DNA from: Maribacter vaceletii
GTDB lineage: Bacteria; Bacteroidota; Bacteroidia; Flavobacteriales; Flavobacteriaceae
Assembly (NCBI RefSeq): GCF_003634105.1
Contig: NZ_RBIQ01000013.1
Coordinates: 77,946 to 141,945 of the forward strand
DNA: 64,000 nt
Reading direction: 5' to 3'
The notes beneath the pieces were generated by a model. It had not been told where the DNA came from and did not search any database. It saw only the letters and a list, made by a program, of their open reading frames with translations. Both the position numbers and the translations under genes were made by a program. Below, one piece after another: positions 8,658 through 16,121 of the stretch. The stretch's first letter is position 1; the number at the start of each line of letters is the position of its first letter.

Positions 8658-9329
8658 CTAAGTACTAATTTCATCAATAAACTGTTTTAATTTCTCAATA
8701 TCTTTTAATCCAGGTTCTATTTCAAACTTGCTATTTACATCTAATGCGTAACAATATTTAGAGGCATCGGTTTGTAAAAAGGCTTTTATTTTATCCGTTT
8801 CTTCAAGACCAATTCCACCACTTAAAAAGAAAGGTTTGGTAGAAGGGTAATTTTTTAACACACTCCAATCAAAGGAATAACCGTTGCCACCTGGAAGTTT
8901 TCCTTTAGTATCAAACAAAAAGAAATCACACACCTTTTCAAAATCATTTAAAACTTCAAAATTGAATTCATTTTTTATAGAAAACACTTTAATAATCTCT
9001 ATTCCTTTGGCTTTTTCATGTAATTCTTTACAGAATTCTGGGCTTTCTTTTCCGTGTAATTGTACTCCTAAAAGATTGTATTCCTGTATTTTGTATAGGA
9101 TCTCCTGAAGACTTTCATTAACAAATACACCAATTTTTTTTATGCTGTGTTGTAGCTCTGGCATTTGGCTATTAAAGCATCTTTTAGAAGGTTTCCAAAA
9201 AATAAACCCTAAGTAATCTGGAGATAAGCTTGCAACTTCAGAGATATTAAGATGCATACCACAAATTTTAAGTTTAGGAAAACCATCTCTTTTAAACTCT
9301 TTTTTTTGTGTGTAATAATAATCGCTCAT
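8658..9329 (-). CDS. trpF: Phosphoribosylanthranilate isomerase
   Basis: 223 residues. TrpF performs the Amadori rearrangement of phosphoribosylanthranilate to CdRP, the step after TrpD. The N-terminal KLKICGM carries the catalytic Cys, FDTKGKLPGGNGYSFDW carries the catalytic Asp and a glycine loop, and FLSGGIG binds the phosphate. The enzyme is separate from TrpC rather than fused as in enterobacteria. An N-terminal extension of about 18 residues precedes the first strand, so the true start might be slightly later, but no better ATG is visible. It begins five bases after trpC. Confidence 0.95.
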   Translation of the reverse strand: MSDYYYTQKKEFKRDGFPKLKICGMHLNISEVASLSPDYLGFIFWKPSKRCFNSQMPELQHSIKKIGVFVNESLQEILYKIQEYNLLGVQLHGKESPEFCKELHEKAKGIEIIKVFSIKNEFNFEVLNDFEKVCDFFLFDTKGKLPGGNGYSFDWSVLKNYPSTKPFFLSGGIGLEETDKIKAFLQTDASKYCYALDVNSKFEIEPGLKDIEKLKQFIDEIST

Positions 9330-9334
9330 CTCAA

Positions 9335-10117
9335 TTATTTTAAACTAGAAATAAAAGAGGCTGCACTTTCACCAGGATTGTTGGTCTTCATAAAATTCTC
9401 TCCAATTAAAAATCCTTTAAAACCAAAAGGCTGTAATTTTTTAATAGCTTCTATAGAGCTAATACCACTTTCTGAAACTTTTACAAAATCGTTCGGAATT
9501 AAGGTAGAGAGTTTTTTACTAGTTTCTAGACTAACTTCAAAAGTTTTAAGGTTGCGGTTGTTTACACCTAACATATCTAAACTAGGCATAATAGATTTTT
9601 GTAACTCTTGCTCATTATGCACTTCTAAAAGCACATCTAAACCTAAGCCTTTAGCAAACTCAGAAAAGCTTTTTATTTCTTCTCTAGTAAGTATAGCTGC
9701 AATTAATAAAATAACGTCTGCACCATAAGCTTTTGCTTCTAGAATTTGATAGGGATCTATAATAAACTCTTTGCGTAACAAGGGCATTTTTACAGACGCT
9801 CTTGCTAATAGTAAATCGTCCAGAGCACCACCAAAATATTTACCATCGGTTAAAACCGACATGCCACAAACACCAGCATTTTCATAACCAGTTGCAACAT
9901 CTTGTACATTTAAGGTATGGTTTATTACAGATTTTGAAGGGGAACGCCTTTTATGTTCTGCAATAATACCGGTAGTACTATTTTTTAATGCATTTGCTAA
10001 AGAAACGGTTTCTCTAGAGAAAAGTACAGAACTTTCTAATTGGGAAACAGGAATTAAAGATTTACGTAAATCTACTTCCTTGCGTTTATCAATAACTATT
10101 TTTTCTAAAATATCCAT
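9335..10117 (-). CDS. trpC: Indole-3-glycerol phosphate synthase
   Basis: 260 residues, a usual length for monofunctional TrpC. It decarboxylates and closes the ring of CdRP to form indole-3-glycerol phosphate. Family landmarks are the N-terminal KIVIDKRKEVD, IIAEHKRRSPSKS with the catalytic Lys, LLRKEFIIDPYQ, GVNNRNLKTF and SESGISS. The ATG overlaps the last base of the trpD stop codon (TAATG arrangement), which suggests translational coupling with trpD. Confidence 0.97.
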   Translation of the reverse strand: MDILEKIVIDKRKEVDLRKSLIPVSQLESSVLFSRETVSLANALKNSTTGIIAEHKRRSPSKSVINHTLNVQDVATGYENAGVCGMSVLTDGKYFGGALDDLLLARASVKMPLLRKEFIIDPYQILEAKAYGADVILLIAAILTREEIKSFSEFAKGLGLDVLLEVHNEQELQKSIMPSLDMLGVNNRNLKTFEVSLETSKKLSTLIPNDFVKVSESGISSIEAIKKLQPFGFKGFLIGENFMKTNNPGESAASFISSLK

Positions 10118-11109
10118 TATGCGCTAAGGTTTTGTAATTTTTTAAGAGTTTCTAATCCTTTACCACTAAATAAGGATTCTTTAGCATGCTCAAAACCTTC
10201 TTTTGGCGTAATGTTCTTTACGGTTGCAATAGCAACACCAGCATTGGCACAAACAACATTATTTTGCGGTTCTGTTCCTTTGCCTTCGAGAACATTCATA
10301 AATATTTTTGCGGAGGATTCTACCGTATCACCACCATAAATTTGTGATTGTTGAATTGGCTGTAAACCAAAATCGGACGGTTTTATAATTCCTTCAGTAT
10401 GGTTAGATATTGTTTTGGTATCTCCAGTTAAAGAAATTTCATCATACCCATCTAAAGCGTGTAAAACGGTAAAATTCTTATCTGTATTCTGATATAAATA
10501 TCCATACATTCTTGCTAGTTCTAAATTAAAAACACCTACCATTTGGTTTTTAGGGAAGGCAGGGTTTACCATTGGACCTAACATATTAAAAAACGTTTTA
10601 ACTGCTAGTTCTCTACGAATAGGGGCAACATTTTTCATAGCAGGGTGAAACAATGGTGCGTGTAATACACAAATACCAGTATCTGCTAAACACTTTTCTA
10701 AAAAGCCAGCATTGTTACTAAATTTTATACCAAGATATTCCATTACATTACTACTACCACAAGCAGAAGAAACACCATAATTTCCATGTTTGGTAACTTT
10801 AACACCAGCGCCAGCAGTAACAAAAGAGGATAGGGTAGAGATGTTAAAAGTATCTTTGCCGTCGCCACCAGTACCACATAAATCTATAGGATTATATGCT
10901 GATAAATCTACTGCTAAACAAAGTTCTAAAAGCGCATCACGAAAACCTTCTAATTCTTCTATAGTAATGCTACGCATCATATACACAGTTAAGAAAGCTG
11001 CAATTTGGCTCGTATTATAATCACCTTTAGCAATATTTACCAATACTTGTTTAGCATCTTCTTTTTCAAGAATATCGTGATTAATAAGTCGGTTTAATAT
11101 TTTTTTCAT
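10117..11109 (-). CDS. trpD: Anthranilate phosphoribosyltransferase
   Basis: 330 residues from the ATG at 11109 (MKKILNRLINHD); an upstream in-frame ATG at 11145 would add 12 residues without homology. TrpD joins anthranilate to PRPP. The PRPP-binding glycine motif GTGGDGKDTFNIST, the KHGNYGVSS segment and the RRELAVKTFFNMLGP region are intact. It overlaps trpC by one base. The 160-base gap to trpG carries a palindromic repeat and is the longest gap in the operon. Confidence 0.97.
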   Translation of the reverse strand: MKKILNRLINHDILEKEDAKQVLVNIAKGDYNTSQIAAFLTVYMMRSITIEELEGFRDALLELCLAVDLSAYNPIDLCGTGGDGKDTFNISTLSSFVTAGAGVKVTKHGNYGVSSACGSSNVMEYLGIKFSNNAGFLEKCLADTGICVLHAPLFHPAMKNVAPIRRELAVKTFFNMLGPMVNPAFPKNQMVGVFNLELARMYGYLYQNTDKNFTVLHALDGYDEISLTGDTKTISNHTEGIIKPSDFGLQPIQQSQIYGGDTVESSAKIFMNVLEGKGTEPQNNVVCANAGVAIATVKNITPKEGFEHAKESLFSGKGLETLKKLQNLSA

Positions 11110-11138
11110 TTTTTTGGTTTGTATAGTCTTAAGTAGAT

Positions 11139-11151
11139 AGTACAAAGTACT
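11139..11151. repeat. Palindromic intergenic repeat, trpG-trpD gap
   Basis: AGTACAAAGTACT is a 5-bp inverted repeat around AAA, within TAGTACAAAGTACTAAGTA. It is a short or degraded copy of the element found in the other two wide gaps of this operon. The rest of the gap (11152-11269) is AT-rich without a recognised feature. Confidence 0.65.
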
Positions 11152-11269
11152 AAGTAAATATGTCTAATTTTTTAAATAATTGTTAGAATTTATTTCTTCT
11201 TAATTTCATTTTCCTATTAAATACAGAGCATAAAAAATTCGATTAATACTTTTTACTTCTTACAGATTT

Positions 11270-11836
11270 TTAGCTCATTACCCAGTTTTCTAGTATTTTT
11301 TTTCCATTAGGAGTAAGTACAGATTCTGGATGGTATTGTACTGCAGAAACATCGTATAATTTATGACGAAGGGACATTACTTGTCCGTTTTCATCAAAAG
11401 AAGTAGCTTCTAAAACTTCTGGTAAATCTGGATTAACAACCCAAGAGTGGTAACGGCCTACTTCAATCTCTGTATCTAATCCTTTAAATAAAATATCTTC
11501 AGGTTTGGTAATTTCTATTTTAGTAGCAATACCATGATATACTTGGTCTATATTTATTAAAGAACCACCAAAAACTTCGGCAATGGCTTGTTGGCCTAAA
11601 CAAACACCAAAAATACTTTTGGTAGGAGCATATTTTGCAATTATTTGTTTAAGGAGCCCTGCTTCATCTGGAATTCCAGGTCCTGGAGAAAGCACAATTT
11701 TATCAAAAGCATCTACTTCTTCTAAACTAAGTTGGTCGTTACGTTTTACAACAACTTCGCAATCTAAGTCTTCTAAATAGTGTACCAAGTTATAAGTAAA
11801 GCTATCGTAATTATCTATGACTAATATTTTTTTCAT
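11270..11836 (-). CDS. trpG: Anthranilate synthase component II (glutamine amidotransferase)
   Basis: 188 residues. TrpG hydrolyses glutamine and delivers ammonia to TrpE. The class I amidotransferase triad is visible: Cys79 in FGVCLGQQA, His169 and Glu171 in QYHPESVLT. The oxyanion segment PGPGIPDEAG is also present. It is separate from trpD, and its start lies 21 bases after the trpE stop. The same subunit could also serve aminodeoxychorismate synthase, but its position in the trp operon favours tryptophan synthesis. Confidence 0.96.
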   Translation of the reverse strand: MKKILVIDNYDSFTYNLVHYLEDLDCEVVVKRNDQLSLEEVDAFDKIVLSPGPGIPDEAGLLKQIIAKYAPTKSIFGVCLGQQAIAEVFGGSLINIDQVYHGIATKIEITKPEDILFKGLDTEIEVGRYHSWVVNPDLPEVLEATSFDENGQVMSLRHKLYDVSAVQYHPESVLTPNGKKILENWVMS

Positions 11837-11857
11837 TTTATTCTCAATTTTGGAAAT

Positions 11858-13255
11858 TTAGATAGATTTTGCTATTTCCAATGCTTTGGTTAAAGCACCT
11901 AGTTTGTTGTATGTTTCTTGTAACTCATCTTCTGCTTTAGAGGCAGCAACTATACCTGCACCAGCTTGGTAGTGTAATTGGTGGTTTTTACTTAGGAAAG
12001 TCCTAATCATTATGGCATGGTTAAAATTACCTTCAAAATCCATAAAACCTATGGCGCCACCATAATAGCCTCTACTTGTTTTTTCATACTTTTCTATAAG
12101 TTGCATTGCCATGTGTTTAGGAGCACCACTTAATGTTCCGGCAGGGAAAGTATCTGCTACAACTTTCATAGTTGGGATATCTTCTTTCTTTTGTCCGGTA
12201 ACTTTAGAAACCAAGTGTATAACATGAGAAAAGAACTGTACTTCTCTATAGTTTTCTACTTTAACTGTATTTCCGTTTCTACTAAGGTCGTTACGCGCAA
12301 GGTCTACAAGCATAACATGTTCACTATTTTCCTTGTCGTCTTTAGTAAGTTTTTTTGCAAGAATGGCATCTTGCTCATCATTGCCTGTTCTTTTAAATGT
12401 ACCTGCAATTGGATGAATTTCTGCTTTTCCTTCTTTTACAATAAGTTGTGCTTCTGGAGAACTTCCAAAAATTTTAAAATCTCCATAATCAAAATAAAAC
12501 AGGTAAGGGGAAGGGTTTACGGAGCGTAATGCTCTATACACATTAAACTCATCTCCTTTAAATTCTTGAGAGAAACGTCTAGAAAGTACTAGTTGAAAAA
12601 CATCGCCACGTTGGCAGTGTTTTTTAGCAAGTTCTACATGTTCTTTGTATTCCTCATCTTTTAAGTTAGAAGTTGGTTCTCCTTGGGTAGTAAAATTATA
12701 AGAAGCAAAACTTCTAATATTTAAAATTTGCTCTATCTCGGCAATATTTTCTTTACTGTTGTAACAATGTGCAAAAATATAAGCCTCATTATTAAAATGA
12801 TTTATAGCTATTATATTTTGATATACCGCATAGTAAATATCTGGAATAATAGCACTATTTTCTTTTTTAGAAAGGTCTACATCTTCATAATAGCGTACTG
12901 CATCATAAGCCATATACCCAAAAAGACCATTGTTTATAAACTTAAAGTCATTTTTACTGCCTTTAAATTTTTTACTAAAATCATCTAGTATAGAAACAAC
13001 ATCTGTATCTTCTTTAATTTCTATTTCTTTAGAAGTACCATCTGGAAATTGTTGTAGGATTACCTCGTTCTCTACTTTAATAGATGCAATAGGATTGCAG
13101 CATATATAAGAGAAACTATTATCATTAGCGTGGTAATCGCTACTTTCTAATAGGATACTATTAGGAAAACGGTCTCTAATTTTTAAATACACACTAACCG
13201 GAGTAATGGTATCTGCAAGTATTTTTTTAAAATGTGTCTCTAATTGATATTTCAT
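11858..13255 (-). CDS. trpE: Anthranilate synthase component I
   Basis: 465 residues from the ATG at 13255 (MKYQLETHFKK). The open frame extends upstream to 13306, but that stretch runs through the attenuator hairpin, so the later start is chosen. TrpE aminates chorismate and eliminates pyruvate. The tryptophan feedback site motif LLESSD is present near residue 37, implying end-product inhibition. The chorismate-binding C-terminal half has PIAGTFKRTG, ENSEHVMLVDLARNDL, TFPAGTLSGAPK and YQAGAGIVA. It is the first structural gene of the operon and follows a leader peptide with three Trp codons. Confidence 0.97.
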   Translation of the reverse strand: MKYQLETHFKKILADTITPVSVYLKIRDRFPNSILLESSDYHANDNSFSYICCNPIASIKVENEVILQQFPDGTSKEIEIKEDTDVVSILDDFSKKFKGSKNDFKFINNGLFGYMAYDAVRYYEDVDLSKKENSAIIPDIYYAVYQNIIAINHFNNEAYIFAHCYNSKENIAEIEQILNIRSFASYNFTTQGEPTSNLKDEEYKEHVELAKKHCQRGDVFQLVLSRRFSQEFKGDEFNVYRALRSVNPSPYLFYFDYGDFKIFGSSPEAQLIVKEGKAEIHPIAGTFKRTGNDEQDAILAKKLTKDDKENSEHVMLVDLARNDLSRNGNTVKVENYREVQFFSHVIHLVSKVTGQKKEDIPTMKVVADTFPAGTLSGAPKHMAMQLIEKYEKTSRGYYGGAIGFMDFEGNFNHAIMIRTFLSKNHQLHYQAGAGIVAASKAEDELQETYNKLGALTKALEIAKSI

Positions 13256-13271
13256 TAGATAAAGTATTAAG

Positions 13272-13312
13272 TTTTTTAAAAAAGGAAAGGCTTGTCGTGA
13301 TGACAAGCCTTT
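13272..13312 (-). terminator. trp operon attenuator (leader terminator)
   Basis: Read on the minus strand, AAAGGCTTGTC pairs perfectly with GACAAGCCTTT (plus-strand arms 13302-13312 and 13286-13296) around a 5-base loop, followed by CCTTTTTT. It lies between the leader peptide and trpE, so termination here would stop the whole operon. Bases TCACGA of the hairpin (13295-13300) can instead pair with TCGTGA of the leader (13342-13347), with a further 4-bp AAGC/GCTT pairing next to it, forming an antiterminator. Confidence 0.85.
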
Positions 13313-13341
13313 TATATAGTTTTACTACAATGATGCTTTGC

Positions 13342-13398
13342 TCACGATGTTTTTCGTAAGTTACTCCACCACCAAATATTTGTTTTATTATTCCTCAT
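13342..13398 (-). CDS. trpL: trp operon leader peptide (Trp-Trp-Trp)
   Basis: An 18-codon frame starting at ATG 13398 and ending at TGA 13342-13344, translating as MRNNKTNIWWWSNLRKTS. Three consecutive TGG codons (13366-13374) sit mid-peptide, as expected for a ribosome-stalling attenuation leader. The stop codon lies within the sequence (TCGTGA) that can pair with the downstream terminator. A ribosome stalled at Trp codons would therefore leave it free (antitermination), while one at the stop would mask it (termination). The ATG lies seven bases after a TAnnTTTG promoter element, so the message is nearly leaderless. Confidence 0.85.
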   Translation of the reverse strand: MRNNKTNIWWWSNLRKTS

Positions 13399-13405
13399 TG
13401 TGCTT

Positions 13406-13436
13406 CAAATATAAAAAGGATTTTTATAATAGCCAA
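13406..13436 (-). promoter_or_regulatory. trp operon promoter
   Basis: On the minus strand TTG (13434-13436), a 20-base spacer and TATATTTG (13406-13413) match the Bacteroidetes sigma-A consensus. A 6-bp inverted repeat CAATAG-C-CTATTG (13434-13446) overlaps the -33 element and could be an operator, or chance. Confidence 0.75.
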
Positions 13437-13457
13437 TAGCCTATTGTAAAAAATAAT

Positions 13458-13494
13458 AAAACCCTATTACTTTGTTATAAGTTATAGGGTTTTT
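13458..13494 (-). terminator. Terminator downstream of yceI
   Basis: AAAACCCTAT (13458-13467) and ATAGGGTTTT (13484-13493) make a 10-bp stem with T-rich DNA following on the minus strand. It separates the marR-yceI unit from the trp promoter. Confidence 0.75.
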
Positions 13495-13512
13495 AAAATG
13501 TTTTTGTTGTTT

Positions 13513-14091
13513 TTAGAAAGCTAATTCCACAACTAAATCAAACTCATCATAGATTGCTTTGTCTTTTAAATCATCAAAGAAACTAGAAGAACCATATTTA
13601 ATATTGTATTTTGTTCTATCTACTTTTAAAGTAGCAGTAGCTTTATTTTCAAATACAGAAACTACAAATGTTACTTCTTTAGTAATCCCTTTAATAGTTA
13701 AATCTCCTGTTACCGTATAAGAATCTTTATTAAAAGACTTTAGGTCTTTGAAAACTAATTTTGCAGTAGGGTGCGCTTTTACACCAAAGAAATCATCAGA
13801 AGCTAAATGCCCATCTAATTTTCCTTTGTACTCTCCTTCTAAATCTGTAGTGTTAATTGTAGTCATGTCTACTACAAATTCTCCACCAGTAAGTTTACTT
13901 CCTTTAAAATCTAAAGAACCAGATTTTAAACTTATTGTGCCAGCATGTTCCCCGGTTACTTTGTAACCTTTCCATGTTACTGTACTTTCACTAGTTTTAA
14001 TTGTTTTTTTGTCACCATCTATTGGTGTGTTGGCAGTAGCTGTAAATCCAAATACTACTGCAAATGCTAGACTTAATAATTTCTTTTTCAT
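13513..14091 (-). CDS. YceI-family periplasmic protein
   Basis: 192 residues with a signal peptide (MKKKLLSLAFAVVFGFTATA). The mature part is a YceI lipocalin-like barrel: STVTWKGYKVTGEHAGTI, then GGEFVVDMTTI, LDGHLASDDFFGVKAHPTA and VTGDLTIKGITKEV. Family members bind polyisoprenoid-type lipids in the barrel; the physiological role is not well defined. It starts 30 bases after the marR-type gene and is probably its main target. A terminator follows. Confidence 0.92.
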   Translation of the reverse strand: MKKKLLSLAFAVVFGFTATANTPIDGDKKTIKTSESTVTWKGYKVTGEHAGTISLKSGSLDFKGSKLTGGEFVVDMTTINTTDLEGEYKGKLDGHLASDDFFGVKAHPTAKLVFKDLKSFNKDSYTVTGDLTIKGITKEVTFVVSVFENKATATLKVDRTKYNIKYGSSSFFDDLKDKAIYDEFDLVVELAF

Positions 14092-14121
14092 TTTTAATGT
14101 AATTAATAGTTAATGTTATAT

Positions 14122-14568
14122 TTAAAATTTATTGAACAATACGTTCAGGTACTCTAGTTCTTCTTCGGAAAAATTTTGAACAATATGTTTGTCATTCTTG
14201 TTCATTGCAATATCCATGCTAGAAAGTGCTTTTTCTCCTTTTGTGGTAATATAAATCTCAATTTTTCTTCGGTTAGTTTCACAGGTTTTTCTTTTTACAT
14301 ACCCTTTTAGTATTAATTTATCTACTAACCTAGTAGTGTTACTCATTTTAGTAACCATACGTTCATTTAAGGTTTTTAAGTTGGCAGGTTTGCCACACTG
14401 TCCTCTTAAAATACGTAATACGTTAAATTGCTGAATAGAAACATCAAAAGGCTTTAAAGTTGCATTTATTGTTTCATTTACTTTATTGCTTACTAACATT
14501 AAATGGATTACCGTTTTACTTGGTAATTCCATTTTTTTATCCGTTTTTATTATTTCTTCAACATTCAT
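14122..14568 (-). CDS. MarR-family transcriptional regulator
   Basis: 148 residues with the winged helix-turn-helix layout of MarR: an N-terminal helix, QFNVLRILRGQCGKP, the recognition region LNERMVTKMSNTTRLVDKLILKGYVKRK, and the wing RRKIEIYITTKGE. It works as a dimer and usually releases DNA on binding a small ligand. The pairing with yceI is common in Flavobacteria. A perfect 12-bp palindrome overlaps its own promoter, so autorepression is likely. Confidence 0.92.
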   Translation of the reverse strand: MNVEEIIKTDKKMELPSKTVIHLMLVSNKVNETINATLKPFDVSIQQFNVLRILRGQCGKPANLKTLNERMVTKMSNTTRLVDKLILKGYVKRKTCETNRRKIEIYITTKGEKALSSMDIAMNKNDKHIVQNFSEEELEYLNVLFNKF

Positions 14569-14581
14569 GTCTCTACAATAA

Positions 14582-14598
14582 TTGTATATACAAATGTA
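14582..14598 (-). promoter_or_regulatory. marR promoter with palindromic operator
   Basis: On the minus strand TACATTTG (14591-14598) fits TAnnTTTG and runs into TTGTATATACAA (14582-14593), a perfect 12-bp palindrome about 14 bases before the marR ATG. Such placement would block transcription start when a dimer is bound. No clear -33 TTG was found. Confidence 0.6.
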
Positions 14599-14702
14599 TG
14601 TTGATTTGTTTTAATATATGTGTTTTTAGAATTAAATTTTTGTTAAAAAAAGAGTTTGTATTTAATATAAGAAGATTGAATAATTAAACTATTAAGTGTA
14701 AA

Positions 14703-16109
14703 TTGAGTCAAACTACTAAAAAATCTATTTTGAAAGATACTCATATAAGGCATTTGTACCAGCGAGCAGGTTTTGGTATTTCTCCTAAAACAGTGGAGAA
14801 ATTATCTGGTTTAAAAAAGAAAGAAGTAGTAAAAAAACTATTTAAATCTTCTAAATCTATTACGCATTTGTATTTGCCAACTCCAGATATAGATGCCTTT
14901 ATGCAGACAGATACACCTAAAAAAAATCCAAAAAAATTTAGACAGCTAATAAAGGTGAGTAGGAGTAAGTTAAAGGATTACAATTTAGTTTGGGTAGATA
15001 AAATGGCAACTTCAAATGAAGAGTTAAGAGAACGTATGACTTTGTTTTGGGCTAATCATTTTGTAGTACGTACTAATAATATAGTTTTTTCCCAGCATTA
15101 TAATGCAACTCTTAGGAAATATGCTTTAGGTAATTTTAGAGATTTTGTAATTGCTATAGCAAAAGAACCTGCAATGCTAAGCTATTTAAACAACCAACAA
15201 AATAGAAAAGGTAAACCTAATGAAAATTTTGCAAGGGAACTTATGGAGCTTTTTACGCTAGGAATAGGAGCCTATACAGAGAAAGATATTAAAGAATCTG
15301 CAAGAGCCTTTACGGGTTGGGGGCATACTTTTAAAGGAGAGTTTGTTTTGCGTAAGAAACAACATGATTTTGGGGAAAAAGAATTTTTTGGCGTAAAAGG
15401 TAATTTTAATGGGGAAGATATTATAGACTTAATTTTAAAAAGACCAGAATGCGCGCAGTTTATTGCTAAGAAAATATATCTCCATTTTGTTAATGATATT
15501 CCTAATGAAGGCAGAATAGAGGAGTTGGCAATTGTTTTTAGAGAAAACTATAATATAGAAGAAGTAATGCGTCACCTTTTTATGGCCAATTGGTTTTATG
15601 AAAAGGATGTGATAGGTCAAAAAATTAAATCTCCTATAGATTTATTAGTACAATTGAAAAGAACCATACCTTTTTCTTTTAAAAAACCAAATGAGTTTCT
15701 GTATATACAGCGTTTGTTGGGGCAGGTTTTGTTAGAACCCCCTAATGTAGCGGGTTGGTCTGAGGGTAGAAATTGGATAGATTCTAACACTATGATGGTT
15801 CGATTAAAATTACCTTCTGTTTTGTTTATGAATGGCACAATAGCCTTTGATGTTAAAGGGGAATTCGAAGATAGTTTTGAGGAGTTTAATAAGAAAAAAT
15901 CTAATTTTAATAGAAGACTTACAGTAACAAAAAACTGGGAAGTGTTTCATGAAAATTATGGGCATTTAAATTATGAGGAGTTGTATCATAACTTAATAAG
16001 TACTACAACAAACAAAGGTACTCAGGAGTTTTTACAAAGTTTAAAAAAGACAAATAAGCAGGAGTTCTGTGTGCAATTAATGTCATTACCGGAATATCAA
16101 TTATGCTAA
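14703..16109 (+). CDS. DUF1800 family protein
   Basis: 468 residues from a TTG start. No usable ATG precedes the conserved N-terminus HLYQRAGFG, so TTG is accepted. Family landmarks include ERMTLFWANHFV, NENFARELMELFTLG, KESARAFTGW, FIAKKIYLHFV and the late PPNVAGWSEGRNWI. DUF1800 proteins are nearly always encoded next to a DUF1501 gene, as here with a 12-base gap. The pair's biochemical role is not established; an exported complex is suggested by the Tat-like signal on the partner. The protein has no obvious signal peptide of its own. Confidence 0.88.
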   Translation: MSQTTKKSILKDTHIRHLYQRAGFGISPKTVEKLSGLKKKEVVKKLFKSSKSITHLYLPTPDIDAFMQTDTPKKNPKKFRQLIKVSRSKLKDYNLVWVDKMATSNEELRERMTLFWANHFVVRTNNIVFSQHYNATLRKYALGNFRDFVIAIAKEPAMLSYLNNQQNRKGKPNENFARELMELFTLGIGAYTEKDIKESARAFTGWGHTFKGEFVLRKKQHDFGEKEFFGVKGNFNGEDIIDLILKRPECAQFIAKKIYLHFVNDIPNEGRIEELAIVFRENYNIEEVMRHLFMANWFYEKDVIGQKIKSPIDLLVQLKRTIPFSFKKPNEFLYIQRLLGQVLLEPPNVAGWSEGRNWIDSNTMMVRLKLPSVLFMNGTIAFDVKGEFEDSFEEFNKKKSNFNRRLTVTKNWEVFHENYGHLNYEELYHNLISTTTNKGTQEFLQSLKKTNKQEFCVQLMSLPEYQLC

Positions 16110-16121
16110 AAAAAAGAAACT

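Noticed and set aside
9252..9728. 158-residue plus-strand frame across trpF and trpC
   Set aside because: Antisense to two intact, highly conserved enzymes; no promoter or domain.
12191..12529. 112-residue plus-strand frame in trpE
   Set aside because: Antisense shadow with Phe/Cys-rich, non-protein-like composition.
13256..13306. Extended N-terminus of TrpE starting at 13306
   Set aside because: It would be read through the attenuator hairpin and adds residues not typical of the family; ATG 13255 starts the conserved region.
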